The notes: generated by a model not told the origin, from the letters alone. Counted from the first letter of the stretch, positions 35,095 to 44,083 are shown. The stretch: 50,019 nucleotides of DNA from Lacticaseibacillus sharpeae JCM 1186 = DSM 20505 (GCF_001436225.1 NZ_AYYO01000017.1:1-50019), one strand, 5' to 3'. Made by a program: numbers and translations.

Positions 35095-36990
35095 ATGGTT
35101 GAAGTAAAGGAGTATGACGCCCAGAGCTACGACGTCATCGTTGTCGGTGCCGGACACGCCGGCTGTGAGGCCGCCCTGGCCAGTGCGCGTATGGGGCAGG
35201 AGACGTTGCTGGTGACCCTGAACGTGGACATGCTGGCATTCATGCCCTGCAACCCCAGCGTTGGCGGCCCAGCGAAGGGGATTGTGGTCCGTGAAATCGA
35301 CGCGTTGGGTGGCGAAATGGGCCACAACATCGACAAGACCTACATTCAGATGCGGATGCTGAATACCGGTAAGGGTCCCGCCGTGCGGGCATTGCGCGCG
35401 CAGGCGGACAAGGCTGCTTACCACCGCAGCATGAAGCAGACCATTGAACACCAGGACCACCTGACGCTGCGCCAGGGCCTGGTTAACAGCCTGATTGTTG
35501 AGGACGGCAAGGCAGCCGGGGTAGTTACCGCCACGGGGGCACGTTACCACGCCAAAGCGGTTGTACTGACCGCCGGCACAAGTTCCCGGGGAAAGATCAT
35601 CATCGGCGAATTGATGTACAGCAGCGGCCCTAACAACTCGCTGCCATCAATTAAGCTGTCCGAGAACTTGGAACAGCTCGGCTTCAAGCTGCGTCGCTTC
35701 AAGACCGGGACGCCCCCCCGCGTTGACGGGGATTCCATCGATTTCAGCAAGACGGAAGAACAGCCCGGCGACAAGACGCCGAACCACTTTAGCTTCACCA
35801 CGCCGGATTCGATGTACCTCAAGGATCAGCTGTCCTGCTGGATGACGTACACGAACGAAAACACCCATAACATCATTCGCCAGAACTTGAGCCGCGCGCC
35901 GATGTTCTCCGGGGTGATTGAAGGGGTCGGTCCGCGCTACTGCCCTTCCATCGAGGACAAGGTTGTCCGCTTTGCTGACAAGCCGCGCCACCAGCTCTTC
36001 CTGGAACCAGAGGGCCGCGACACGAGCGAGTACTACGTGGGCGACTTCTCCACGTCCATGCCGGAAGAGATTCAGCTGAAGATGTTGCACAGCGTGGCGG
36101 GGCTGGAAAACGCGGCGCTCATGCGGCCTGGTTATGCCATCGAGTATGACATCATTGAACCATGGCAGTTGCGATCCAACCTGGAAACAAAGGTGCTGCC
36201 CAACCTGTTCACTGCTGGCCAGATGAACGGGACTAGTGGGTACGAAGAGGCGGCCGGCCAGGGGATTATGGCCGGAATTAACGCCGGGCTGCGCGCTCAG
36301 GGCAAGGATCCGTTCATCCTCGGCCGCGACGAAGCGTACATCGGGGTCATGATTGACGACCTGGTGACCAAGGGCACGAACGAACCTTACCGTTTGCTCA
36401 CCAGCCGCGCGGAATACCGTCTGCTTTTGCGGCACGATAACGCGGATCTGCGCCTGACGGATAAGGGCCACGCACTGGGGCTCATCGACGACGCCCGGTA
36501 CGCGCGCTTCACCGCCAAGCGGGACGCGATTGAGGCGGAAAAAGCGCGGCTGGACACCCTGCGCCTGAAGCCAAAGGACGTGAACGACTGGTTGGAAGCA
36601 AACGGCGGGATTGCGCTGAAGGATTCCGTCACCGCCACCGAATTCCTGCGCCGGCCCGGCATTGACTACGCGACCTTGACTCAGTTCATTCCGGCCGCGG
36701 ATGTGGATCACCGCGTGACCGAACAGGTAGAGATTCAGGTGAAGTACGCGGGTTACATCGCCAAGGAAGAACAGCGGATTGCCAAGTTGCGTCGGCAAGA
36801 GGCCAAGAAGATTCCGGACCGCATCGATTACGCGGCCATCAACGGCCTGGCTACCGAAGCACGGCAGAAGCTGGCCAAGATTCAGCCAACCACGCTCGCC
36901 CAGGCAGCGCGCATCAGTGGGGTCAATCCCGCTGACGTCGCGATTCTGTCGGTTTACATCGAGCAGGGTAAGATTGCGAAAACAAATTAA
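35095..36990 (+). CDS. mnmG: tRNA uridine 5-carboxymethylaminomethyl modification enzyme MnmG
   Basis: 631 aa. The FAD-binding motif [17 protein letters not shown] is N-terminal, [11 protein letters not shown] follows at about 50, and the C-terminal helical domain binds MnmE and tRNA. AGGAGA is nine bases before the ATG. In many Firmicutes rsmG and the noc-parA-parB genes come next; here a terminator and a cold-shock gene on the other strand follow instead. Confidence 0.97.
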   Translation: MVEVKEYDAQSYDVIVVGAGHAGCEAALASARMGQETLLVTLNVDMLAFMPCNPSVGGPAKGIVVREIDALGGEMGHNIDKTYIQMRMLNTGKGPAVRALRAQADKAAYHRSMKQTIEHQDHLTLRQGLVNSLIVEDGKAAGVVTATGARYHAKAVVLTAGTSSRGKIIIGELMYSSGPNNSLPSIKLSENLEQLGFKLRRFKTGTPPRVDGDSIDFSKTEEQPGDKTPNHFSFTTPDSMYLKDQLSCWMTYTNENTHNIIRQNLSRAPMFSGVIEGVGPRYCPSIEDKVVRFADKPRHQLFLEPEGRDTSEYYVGDFSTSMPEEIQLKMLHSVAGLENAALMRPGYAIEYDIIEPWQLRSNLETKVLPNLFTAGQMNGTSGYEEAAGQGIMAGINAGLRAQGKDPFILGRDEAYIGVMIDDLVTKGTNEPYRLLTSRAEYRLLLRHDNADLRLTDKGHALGLIDDARYARFTAKRDAIEAEKARLDTLRLKPKDVNDWLEANGGIALKDSVTATEFLRRPGIDYATLTQFIPAADVDHRVTEQVEIQVKYAGYIAKEEQRIAKLRRQEAKKIPDRIDYAAINGLATEARQKLAKIQPTTLAQAARISGVNPADVAILSVYIEQGKIAKTN

Positions 36991-36997
36991 GGTATGC

Positions 36998-37033
36998 AAA
37001 AAGGGTTCCGACCGTGAAGTCGGAACCCTTTTT
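36998..37033. terminator. Bidirectional terminator between mnmG and csp
   Basis: A perfect 15-base stem (AAAAAGGGTTCCGAC and complement) with a six-base loop; T5 in both directions for two convergent genes. Confidence 0.94.
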
Positions 37034-37051
37034 GGTAGCTGAAATTAGAAA

Positions 37052-37252
37052 TTACAGCTTGTTAACGTTCGTAGCCTGAGGACCGCGGTCGCTCTGTTCT
37101 ACGTCGAAGGAAACTGCCTGACCTTCGTCAAGAGTCTTGTAGCCGTCGCCCTGGATAGCGGAGAAGTGTACGAATACATCCTTACCGTCCTGGCCAGTGA
37201 TGAAGCCGAAGCCCTTGTCTGCGTTAAACCATTTAACTGTACCCTGCTGCAT
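37052..37252 (-). CDS. Cold-shock protein (CspA family)
   Basis: 66 aa, one cold-shock domain. RNP1 is KGFGFITG and RNP2 is VFVHFSAI. It acts as an RNA chaperone. AAGGAG is seven to eight bases before the ATG. An extended -10 (TGgTATGAT on the minus strand, hexamer 37367-37372) would give a leader of about 107 bases, the kind of long untranslated region that controls csp genes in the cold. Confidence 0.96.
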   Translation of the reverse strand: MQQGTVKWFNADKGFGFITGQDGKDVFVHFSAIQGDGYKTLDEGQAVSFDVEQSDRGPQATNVNKL

Positions 37253-37486
37253 GTTGATAATCTCCTTATCAAAAAACCTAATGTGACGAGAAACTGGTAA
37301 TCGTAAAAAGAAAATCCATAGTGCAGTGAAACAATACAGTTCTCATTTTTAAATTACGTTGCCGTTATCATACCACACAATGCAAGCCGAAACACATTTA
37401 TTTTGCGAAATGCGGCGAAATAACATATATCTGTGACAATTGGCACGGCAAGGGTTGTGTCCCCCAATTAGTTACGGTGCGCACAC

Positions 37487-37500
37487 ATTTCCCGGGAAAT
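37487..37500. other. Noc-binding sequence (NBS), copy 1
   Basis: ATTTCCCGGGAAAT, a perfect 14-bp palindrome identical to the Bacillus subtilis Noc consensus. It lies in the csp-CPBP intergenic region (37253-37601), which otherwise holds the csp leader and promoter. A second exact copy is at 42387-42400. Confidence 0.75.
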
Positions 37501-37601
37501 GATTAACCGGTAAAATTGCCGCTAATCGGCTGCGGAAAAACGGCGCCAAACTGCATGTTGGGTTATACTTAGCCTATTAACTACACGCTAGGAGGCAGCA
37601 A

Positions 37602-38324
37602 ATGAAACCAAACCACCCAATTTTAAGGCGCATCGGGAAGGTGCTGCTGTTCGTGCTCCTGACAGTCACGCTGTACTTCTATCAGCTACCGATGATTCTC
37701 GGTTCACTGCTGGTGCGACACGAATATCCGCACAGCCACGCCGCGCGGCTGGCAGCACTGCATGGGTATGATCTCTGGATCACGCTGGCGACGGTCATTT
37801 TCGCGGCGGTAGAAATCGGCTTTTTAGTCTGGCTGTACCGGCACCAACTGCAGAAAAGGAATCCGTTGCACTTCGGCCGGCGCAAGTTTCGGCTGGAATC
37901 GTTGTTCTTCTTGTTCCTGATGTACGTGCTGGTGCTGGCGGTGAACCTCGTGGTGGCCCGTTTCGGGACGCCTAACAATCAGCAGGGCATTCTGGACGAG
38001 ATGAAAATCTTGCCCGTGACGTTATTTTTTCTTGCTGGTGTGCTCGCGCCATTCATTGAGGAGCTTACCTTCCGCGGCATTTTCATGAACCTGTTTTGGG
38101 CCAAGGACAACCGATTTAATGAGTGGGCCGCCATCATTACCAGTGGCTTGGTATTCGGCCTGATGCACGAACCGCACTTGAGTGTCTTCCTCTTGTTATA
38201 TTCTTCACTAGGTTGGATTTTGGCTTACACCTATCGTTACCACCGCGACCTGCGCTATTCAATCGGGTTGCACGTCATGATTAACTTTCCGTCTGCATTG
38301 GCCGCGCTTTTGCAGGCATTATGA
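37602..38324 (+). CDS. CPBP family intramembrane metalloprotease
   Basis: 240 aa with about six to seven membrane helices. The family motifs are EELTFRG (about 151-157), FGLMHEP (about 185-191) and a late histidine in HVMINFPSA; the glutamates and histidines form the metal site in the membrane. Members process prenylated proteins in eukaryotes and act in bacteriocin self-immunity in lactic acid bacteria. No bacteriocin gene is next to it. TAGGAGG precedes the ATG by seven to eight bases. Confidence 0.88.
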   Translation: MKPNHPILRRIGKVLLFVLLTVTLYFYQLPMILGSLLVRHEYPHSHAARLAALHGYDLWITLATVIFAAVEIGFLVWLYRHQLQKRNPLHFGRRKFRLESLFFLFLMYVLVLAVNLVVARFGTPNNQQGILDEMKILPVTLFFLAGVLAPFIEELTFRGIFMNLFWAKDNRFNEWAAIITSGLVFGLMHEPHLSVFLLLYSSLGWILAYTYRYHRDLRYSIGLHVMINFPSALAALLQAL

Positions 38325-38524
38325 CGAAAAATTCGGCGATCTACATTTGCAAACGTTCGTTCGTTTTTAGCTTGTGAAACGGATGTATGTAAGCACGTGG
38401 TTAAAGGATTGTGAAAATTCATAAATGCATAAAGCCCCGTCATACAAGGCGTGAAACACAGTTTTAAATAATATTTCACAATAACAAAAAGTGCAAAATT
38501 GTAACATGCAATTTGCAATTTCTC

Positions 38525-38533
38525 TGCTATACT
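38525..38533 (+). promoter_or_regulatory. Extended -10 promoter for the gene at 38588
   Basis: TGCTATACT, an extended -10 (hexamer 38528-38533); -35 is poor. The same nine-mer precedes the small gene at 39708. Confidence 0.55.
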
Positions 38534-38587
38534 AGGTGTCGCACTACCAAAACGTGCAACGCGAATGAGTATCGGAGGATGTTAACC

Positions 38588-38851
38588 ATGATTGAACAGC
38601 AAACCAGAAACGACGTACAAATCAGTATTGATGATTCCACCTTCATCACCGTGGTGCCAAGTGCGGTTTATAACTTGGAAGTCTGGGAATACGTCGACGG
38701 TTCCCGTCCCCACCGGATGGGGCGGATGGACTACAAGTTCAATCGGGACTCCTTTGCGGGCTTCATCTACCGGCTCTTCCCCGGCGTGGATTTCGTCAAG
38801 ATCCACGACCTGCAGAAGCAGATTAACCCATTTTTTGACTTCGAGGTTTAA
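38588..38851 (+). CDS. Hypothetical protein, soluble, unknown function
   Basis: 87 aa from ATG at 38588 with GGAGG nine bases upstream. Beta-rich, with aromatic residues clustered in the second half (YKFNRDSFAGFIYRLFPGVDF) and no membrane segment. No family recognised. A small membrane protein gene begins seven bases after its stop codon, and the two appear to form an operon closed by a terminator at 39040-39090. Confidence 0.75.
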   Translation: MIEQQTRNDVQISIDDSTFITVVPSAVYNLEVWEYVDGSRPHRMGRMDYKFNRDSFAGFIYRLFPGVDFVKIHDLQKQINPFFDFEV

Positions 38852-38858
38852 TTAATCC

Positions 38859-39026
38859 ATGGATGCTACTGTTATTAAATTAGTCATTATGTTGGTGGTT
38901 GCACTGTTGACCACGCTCGCCTTGATTGGCGTTGAGTTTCGGACCCACACCGTCCGGCCCGGCGCTACCGGCAGCAAAACCCTCGTGGCCGTTGTGGTTG
39001 CGGGCTTACTCATCAGCATTTTGTAG
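38859..39026 (+). CDS. Small membrane protein, unknown function
   Basis: 55 aa: helix one about 6-24 (IKLVIMLVVALLTTLALIG), a polar middle (VEFRTHTVRPGATGSKT), helix two about 42-55. It starts seven bases after the preceding stop, with only a distant GAGG, so coupled translation is likely. Short length hides it from most ORF cut-offs; the support is the tight spacing, the two-helix pattern and the terminator right behind it. Confidence 0.65.
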   Translation: MDATVIKLVIMLVVALLTTLALIGVEFRTHTVRPGATGSKTLVAVVVAGLLISIL

Positions 39027-39039
39027 CGCAAATTAAAGT

Positions 39040-39090
39040 GCCGCCGCACACAAGCAACTGGCTGGTTGTCTGTGTGCGGCGGCTTTTTTT
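39040..39090 (+). terminator. Terminator
   Basis: A perfect 13-base stem (GCCGCCGCACACA and complement) with an 18-base loop and seven T. It ends the two-gene unit; its T tract touches the stop codon of the convergent acetyltransferase. Confidence 0.92.
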
Positions 39091-39577
39091 ATTTTTCGAA
39101 CTGCAGCAACCACCACGCATCGCAAGCGGAATGCTCACTGCCGGGAAGCGGTGCGTCAAGAGCTACAAACCCATTCTTGGCGTACAGGTGGTTGGCCGCC
39201 CTGAGCGCCACGAAGGTTTCTAAATAGACTTGCGGGTAATGTTGCCGCGCGTAGGTGAGGGCACAATCAATTAACCGCTGACCGTCGCCAAACCCGCGCC
39301 GATCCGCGCGAATATATAGCTTCTGCAGTTCCGCTATCCCCGGGGCGTACGGGCCGATGCCGCCGCCGCCGTATACTTGGCCCACCTTGTCGCTGAGCAC
39401 CCAGTACGCGCCGTTTGGTTGACCAGCGTAAAATGCGCTCAAGCGGTCAAGCTGCGGATCGAAGTACGCGGTGCCAGGCAGGGCGAACCCGGCTTCTTCC
39501 AGGTCCTTGCGCACGATTGTGGCCATCTGCGTATCGTCTGTTGGGGTGATGGGCCGAATAATTAGGGCTGATTGCAT
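39089..39577 (-). CDS. GNAT family N-acetyltransferase
   Basis: 162 aa. The acetyl-CoA motif is RRGFGDGQRLIDCAL near residue 93, and the C-terminal block is ANHLYAKNGFVALDAPLPGSEH, typical of GNATs with a following aromatic-acidic tail. The acceptor is unknown. GGAGG is seven bases before the ATG. Different subgroup from the GNAT at 11541-12068. Confidence 0.85.
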   Translation of the reverse strand: MQSALIIRPITPTDDTQMATIVRKDLEEAGFALPGTAYFDPQLDRLSAFYAGQPNGAYWVLSDKVGQVYGGGGIGPYAPGIAELQKLYIRADRRGFGDGQRLIDCALTYARQHYPQVYLETFVALRAANHLYAKNGFVALDAPLPGSEHSACDAWWLLQFEK

Positions 39578-39707
39578 GTGCTTGCCTCCGTAGTTCTGGC
39601 AGCTGATTGATGGCCGCCATTTTGCCGTTATTATACCCGTATTCAGTTACCGGTAACACGTTTTTTGAATGCTATACTCGGATTAAACGCGGAAAGAAGT
39701 TGAAATT

Positions 39708-39887
39708 ATGTGGTATCTGCTCTCGTTCATGGCCCTGGTGTTTAGCTTCATGCTCATTATTTGCATCGTCAATTATCGCCGCCAGCGAACTGGTTTTTGG
39801 CGCTTACTGCTGATCATTTCGGCAGTTGCGTTCGCCTTGTTCCTGCTGCTGTTCGTGCTGCCGCCAATTATCCTGCTGTTTCAGTAA
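39708..39887 (+). CDS. Small membrane protein, unknown function
   Basis: 59 aa with two hydrophobic helices (about 2-20 and 33-57) joined by a basic loop NYRRQRTGFWR. An extended -10 TGCTATACT lies at 39670-39678. The ribosome-binding site is weak (GGAAAG about 12 bases upstream). Real coding is likely from the membrane pattern and promoter, but less certain than for the other small genes. Confidence 0.5.
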   Translation: MWYLLSFMALVFSFMLIICIVNYRRQRTGFWRLLLIISAVAFALFLLLFVLPPIILLFQ

Positions 39888-40017
39888 TGATGACTTGAAT
39901 TTCTGAAAACTGCATGGGGCAGGCAAGCAAGACGACTGCGCCCGTGGATGCAGGCCGTTTTCCCGCAAATATGCGGAAAAGAAACGCGGTTTAGTTTCTC
40001 GTTGCCGGAATTTTCTG

Positions 40018-40023
40018 TATAAT
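40018..40023 (+). promoter_or_regulatory. Promoter -10 of prs
   Basis: TATAAT at 40018-40023, with TTTCTC 17 bases upstream as a poor -35. It gives a leader of about 37 bases. Confidence 0.5.
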
Positions 40024-40066
40024 GACTAGTGTAGATAGAACATTCGGAAAATACCTGGAGGAAATA

Positions 40067-40996
40067 ATGGCTAACATTAAGCTGTTTGCATTGAACGGTA
40101 ACTACCCACTTGCAGAAAAAGTGGCGGCATCGCTGAACATGGAGCTTTCACCCGCATCCGTTAAGCACTTCGCGGATGGCGAAATCCAGATTGATATCGA
40201 TAAGTCCATTCGGGGTGCGGACGTGTACGTAATCCAGTCCGTGTCCGATCCGGTCAACGAGAACTTCATGGAACTCATGATCATGGTTGACGCGCTGCGC
40301 CGTGCTAGTGCCCACCTGATTAACGTGGTCATTCCGTACTACGGGTACGCACGTGCGGACCGCAAAGCACGGGCCCGCGAACCAATCACCGCGAAGATGA
40401 TTGCGAACATGATTGAGATGGACGGCGTGAACCGTGTGATTACGGTTGACCTCCATGCCGACCAGGTGCAGGGTTTCTTCGACATTCCCGTTGACCACCT
40501 GCGCGCCCTGCCACTCATCGCCCACTACTTCATCGACAACAAGATTACCGATAACGTGGTGGCCATTGCCCCTGACCACTCCGGCACCAAGCTCGCCCGG
40601 AAGCTGGCAGAACACCTGGGTGCGCCGCTGGCAATCGTGGATGCCCGTCCTGGTGAACAGAACGTCGGCGTCATCGGTGACGTTGCCGGCAAGACCGCAA
40701 TCATCGTGGACGACATGATCGACACGGCCACCCGCATTGAAGAGTCCGTTATTGCCCTGCAGGAAGCTGGGGCTAAGGACATCTACGCGATTGCGACCCA
40801 CGCCGTGCTCTCTGCCGGCGCCGCAACGCGCCTGAGCAAGTTGCCACTGCAAAAGATTGTGGTTACCGACACCATCAACATTCCCGAAGAGAAGTGCCTG
40901 CCGAACATGGTGCAGCTTAGTGTTGGTGAACTGATTGGGAACGCCATCGACCGCATCAGCAAGAACGAATCCATTCACGACTTGTTTGAAGATTAA
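40067..40996 (+). CDS. prs: Ribose-phosphate pyrophosphokinase (class I-like)
   Basis: 309 aa from ATG at 40067 (MANIKLFALNGNYPLAEKVA), GGAGG five bases upstream. It makes PRPP from ribose 5-phosphate and ATP. Conserved parts include FADGEIQIDIDKSIRGADVYVIQ, PYYGYARADRKARAREPITAKM and the PRPP-loop VDDMIDT. That loop continues ATRI where canonical enzymes have AGTI, so this looks like the second, divergent Prs type found in lactobacilli rather than the purine-operon enzyme. Monocistronic with a strong terminator. Confidence 0.92.
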   Translation: MANIKLFALNGNYPLAEKVAASLNMELSPASVKHFADGEIQIDIDKSIRGADVYVIQSVSDPVNENFMELMIMVDALRRASAHLINVVIPYYGYARADRKARAREPITAKMIANMIEMDGVNRVITVDLHADQVQGFFDIPVDHLRALPLIAHYFIDNKITDNVVAIAPDHSGTKLARKLAEHLGAPLAIVDARPGEQNVGVIGDVAGKTAIIVDDMIDTATRIEESVIALQEAGAKDIYAIATHAVLSAGAATRLSKLPLQKIVVTDTINIPEEKCLPNMVQLSVGELIGNAIDRISKNESIHDLFED

Positions 40997-41026
40997 TACT
41001 GCCGGGTTTGGCCTGAAGCTTAGAGC

Positions 41027-41072
41027 GCCAAAACATTGCACATAGTTGTTGTGCAGTGTTTTGGCTTTTTTT
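41027..41072 (+). terminator. Terminator of prs
   Basis: A 16-base stem (GCCAAAACAtTGCACA with one mismatch) with a seven-base loop and seven T. Confidence 0.93.
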
Positions 41073-41146
41073 GTACGCCGAATTTTTTGGAAAAATACAG
41101 CGGCACGACTTAGGTGTGATTTAATTATGAATTTTGAATTAGATTA

Positions 41147-41174
41147 TTGACAACTAGTTAAAATCTGATAATAT
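41147..41174 (+). promoter_or_regulatory. Promoter of the PfoR-like gene
   Basis: Perfect TTGACA (41147-41152), 16-base spacer, TAATAT (41169-41174). The leader is about 105 bases and has a GGGGAA/TTCCCC stem-loop (about 41233-41264) before the GAGGAGG site. Confidence 0.8.
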
Positions 41175-41285
41175 ATCTCTTCAAAGGAGCTGGCACATAG
41201 CTGACTTCTGCGACATACATAATTTTTTTGCAGGGGAAATTTGCCTCTGTGCAGATACTTCCCCGAACTCATGAGGAGGATACAT

Positions 41286-42377
41286 ATGGCTACAACAACA
41301 CAAAAGCCCGAGTCTGAAATGACCATGAAGGACTGGGTCTACGCTGTTTCGCAGGGGATTGGGAACACCATCCTCGTTATTCTGGGCATGGGCCTGTTGC
41401 TGAACACCATCGGCACGGCCACACACTGGACCGCTATGGCGCAGGTTGGCACGATGGCCCAGAAACTGCTCGCACCCGCGCTGGGGGTTACCATCGCGAT
41501 GATGCTGCGGACCACCACGCTGGTGACAGGGGCCACCATGATTGCGTCAACGGTGGGCTCGAACGCGGTTTACTTCAGTACTGCGGGCCTCGCTGACGCC
41601 GTGACCGCCACGGGTTGGCACGGCGCCCAGGCAGCAGGATCAATCATCCTGACGTCGGGCCAGCCGGTCTCCGCCGTTCTGGCGGGGGTCTTCGCCGCCG
41701 TGCTCGGGAAGTGGATGACGGGTAAGACACCACTCGACATGGTACTGGTACCATTCACCGTTAGCTTCGCCGGGTCCATCGTGGGACTGGCCACCGCGGC
41801 GGTTACGACACCTGCCCTTAACTGGGTCAGCAAGGAACTTGCCTACACGATGCAGGTGAGTCCAATCATCGGTGCGGCCCTCGTGTCCGCCGCGTGGTTC
41901 CTGTTCCTGATGACGCCGGCGTCCTCGGCGGCGCTCGCAATTGCCGTGCAGCTGGATCCGATGTCTGCCGGCGCAGCACTGATTGGTACCACCGTGGCGT
42001 TCGTATCGTTCACCGCGATGTCGTACCGGCAGAACAGTATCGGGGCCAACATCGCGCAGACCCTGGTGACCCCCAAGATTCAATTCAGTAACCTGCTGAA
42101 GAACCCGCTGCTAGCGGGGGGGCCGCTCGCGGTGGCAGCGATTTGCGCCGTGTTCGCCGTCGTGTTCTTCAACTTCAAGGTGCCATATTCCATCGCGGGT
42201 CTGGGCCTGAACTCGCTGATTGCCCCGCTGTGGCTGGCTCCGAATAACCCGGCCGGACTGGCGGTGTTAATCGCCTTTGGGGTGGTGATCCCGGTAATTG
42301 CCTCCTGGATCTACTACCGCGTAATGACGGCGGCGGGCCGCACGCAGGCCAACGACCTGAAGATTGTCGAACTGTAA
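41286..42377 (+). CDS. PfoR-like PTS_EIIC_2 family membrane protein
   Basis: 363 aa from ATG at 41286 with GAGGAGG six bases upstream. Ten or so hydrophobic helices, with glycine- and alanine-rich blocks such as PFTVSFAGSIVGLATAA and FVSFTAMSYRQNSIGANIAQ. This fits the EIIC-like family that includes Clostridium perfringens PfoR. These proteins have no linked EIIA or EIIB, and none is linked here; the substrate and even whether they are PTS-coupled are unknown. Confidence 0.8.
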   Translation: MATTTQKPESEMTMKDWVYAVSQGIGNTILVILGMGLLLNTIGTATHWTAMAQVGTMAQKLLAPALGVTIAMMLRTTTLVTGATMIASTVGSNAVYFSTAGLADAVTATGWHGAQAAGSIILTSGQPVSAVLAGVFAAVLGKWMTGKTPLDMVLVPFTVSFAGSIVGLATAAVTTPALNWVSKELAYTMQVSPIIGAALVSAAWFLFLMTPASSAALAIAVQLDPMSAGAALIGTTVAFVSFTAMSYRQNSIGANIAQTLVTPKIQFSNLLKNPLLAGGPLAVAAICAVFAVVFFNFKVPYSIAGLGLNSLIAPLWLAPNNPAGLAVLIAFGVVIPVIASWIYYRVMTAAGRTQANDLKIVEL

Positions 42378-42386
42378 ACTGGCGTT

Positions 42387-42400
42387 ATTTCCCGGGAAAT
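42387..42400. other. Noc-binding sequence (NBS), copy 2
   Basis: ATTTCCCGGGAAAT, identical to the copy at 37487-37500. It sits just after the PfoR-like stop codon and upstream of the aminotransferase promoter (TATAAT at 42477-42482). Confidence 0.75.
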
Positions 42401-42476
42401 ATTGCCGTTAACCAGCGAAATTATTAACGGGTGGCAAAATTACCCGGAATCCAGTGGCACAATCAGTAAATGAGAA

Positions 42477-42482
42477 TATAAT
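42477..42482 (+). promoter_or_regulatory. Promoter -10 of ilvE
   Basis: TATAAT at 42477-42482 with TGGCAC 16 bases upstream as -35. The ~65-base leader holds a GCACGgCTGC/GCAGcGTGC hairpin but no terminator and no T-box signature. Confidence 0.6.
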
Positions 42483-42552
42483 GATGACAAGAGCGACGCA
42501 CGGCTGCACCGGGCAGCGTGCGTAACGCGCCAAATCTAAGGGGGAAATCACC

Positions 42553-43590
42553 ATGTCAGAGACCAAAGCAAAACCAGAAGATTTCGATTGGGAAAACATC
42601 GGATTCTCGTACCATGATTTACCTTACCGCTACCGTGCTTACTATAAGGATGGCCAGTGGAGCGAAGGCGGACTTGAAGAGAGCTCCTTCATGTCCGTGA
42701 GCGAAGGTGCCCAGGTGTTCCACTACGGCCAGGAAGTCTTCGAAGGACTCAAGGCGTACCGGCGGAAGGACGGCGGGGTTAACCTGTTCCGGCCCGACAT
42801 GAACATCAAGCGGATGAACAAGTCTGCGGCCCGGCTCGTGATGCCTGAATTCCCTGAAGACAAGTTCATCGAAGCCTGCCGTGCCGTCGTGAAGGCCAAC
42901 CAGGACTTCGTACCGCCATACGGCACTGGTGCGACCTTGTACCTGCGCCCATTCATGTTCGGCACGACGCCAATGGTCGGGGTGAAGCCGGCGGACGACT
43001 TCACCCTCGTAATCTTCGCGACCCCAGTTGGCGCGTACTACAAGGGTGGCCTTGCGCCAACCGCCTACGAAACCGGCGCCTACGACCGGGCTGCCCACGC
43101 TGGGACCGGGCAGGCGAAGACGTCCGGGAACTACGCGGCTAGCCTGCTGCCAGGACAGAACGCGCACAAGGCCGGTTTCTCCGACGTTGTGTACCTTGAC
43201 CCCCGGCTGCACGAGAACATCGAGGAACTCGGTGGGGCGAACTTCTTTGGTATCACCGCGGACGGCAAGTTCCAGACGCCAAAGTCACCATCCATCCTGC
43301 CTTCCATCACCAAGAAGTCACTGCTCGCGTTGGCGCCTGAGTTCGGCTTGGAACCAGAAGAAACCGTCATTCCGGTGGCCGACATCGACAAGTTCACCGA
43401 AGTTGGGGCCATGGGGACGGCGGCCGTCATCTCGCCGGTTGGTTCGATCACCCATAATGGCAAGAAGCACGTCTTCTTCTCCGAAACTGAGGTTGGCCCG
43501 TACACCCGGAAGTTGTACAACCGACTCACCGCGATTCAGTTCGGCGACGAGAAGGGCCCAGATGGTTGGGTTTACGACGTTGAATTGTAA
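42553..43590 (+). CDS. ilvE: Branched-chain amino acid aminotransferase
   Basis: 345 aa, fold-type IV PLP enzyme of the class with about 340-360 residues. The Schiff-base lysine is K189 in GQAKTSGNYAAS. FHYGQEVFEGLKAYR and YLRPFMFGT are other conserved blocks. It interconverts leucine, isoleucine and valine with their keto acids, using glutamate/2-oxoglutarate. AGGGGGAAA lies about six bases upstream. Monocistronic; in lactobacilli this enzyme mainly serves amino acid catabolism and flavour formation, as full biosynthesis is often absent. Confidence 0.95.
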   Translation: MSETKAKPEDFDWENIGFSYHDLPYRYRAYYKDGQWSEGGLEESSFMSVSEGAQVFHYGQEVFEGLKAYRRKDGGVNLFRPDMNIKRMNKSAARLVMPEFPEDKFIEACRAVVKANQDFVPPYGTGATLYLRPFMFGTTPMVGVKPADDFTLVIFATPVGAYYKGGLAPTAYETGAYDRAAHAGTGQAKTSGNYAASLLPGQNAHKAGFSDVVYLDPRLHENIEELGGANFFGITADGKFQTPKSPSILPSITKKSLLALAPEFGLEPEETVIPVADIDKFTEVGAMGTAAVISPVGSITHNGKKHVFFSETEVGPYTRKLYNRLTAIQFGDEKGPDGWVYDVEL

Positions 43591-43608
43591 TTAACACTAC
43601 TAATAGTT

Positions 43609-43649
43609 AAGAAAACGGCCCGAAGCCAATCGCTTCGGGCCGTTTCTTT
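43609..43649. terminator. Bidirectional terminator
   Basis: ACGGCCCGAAGC pairs perfectly with its complement around a five-base loop, with AAGAAA before and TTTCTTT after, between ilvE and a convergent gene. Confidence 0.9.
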
Positions 43650-43965
43650 AGCTCCGCTGGTGGTAAAGCCCAGCAACGGTCTCCCGGCTGTTGGCCGCAA
43701 TCTCGGCGGGCGGATACACGTCGCGGCCGTTGACGACGATGGCGCCGTCAGCATTAACCGTGATTTCGTTGCCCATCCACGCCCACCAACCATTACGGGT
43801 GGCCAGGGCGTTCTTGATGGTCATGCCGCCTTTTTTGGTCCAGAAGTCCTGGTCCGCCTTTGCCGTGTGATCCAGCAAGTACCGGACGCTGCCATCAGCG
43901 AAGTACACCTTCAGTACGTGCGCGCCTTGCTCAGCCCGTACTGCTTTAGGAAAGTTTTCTGCCAT
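43648..43965 (-). CDS. Hypothetical protein, unknown function
   Basis: 105 aa from ATG at 43965 (MAENFPKAVRAEQG), chosen because GGAAGG is nine bases upstream; the in-frame ATG six codons-or-less earlier abuts the site with no spacing. It has a beta-rich start (HVLKVYFADGSVRYLLDHTA) and a tryptophan-rich middle (NGWWAWMGNEI). No membrane segment. No family was recognised with confidence. Confidence 0.7.
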   Translation of the reverse strand: MAENFPKAVRAEQGAHVLKVYFADGSVRYLLDHTAKADQDFWTKKGGMTIKNALATRNGWWAWMGNEITVNADGAIVVNGRDVYPPAEIAANSRETVAGLYHQRS

Positions 43966-44083
43966 TCTGCTCATCCTTCCAGGGAATCGCGCGCAACAAG
44001 TGCACATGTGCAAGTACAACTTGTGTACGAATTAAGTAGCAACAACAAATTGGTGCACCACAATATTACCCCCCAGATTTTGC

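Noticed and set aside
42378-42552. T-box or amino-acid riboswitch ahead of ilvE
   Set aside because: The leader after the promoter is only about 65 bases and has no T-box sequence or terminator.
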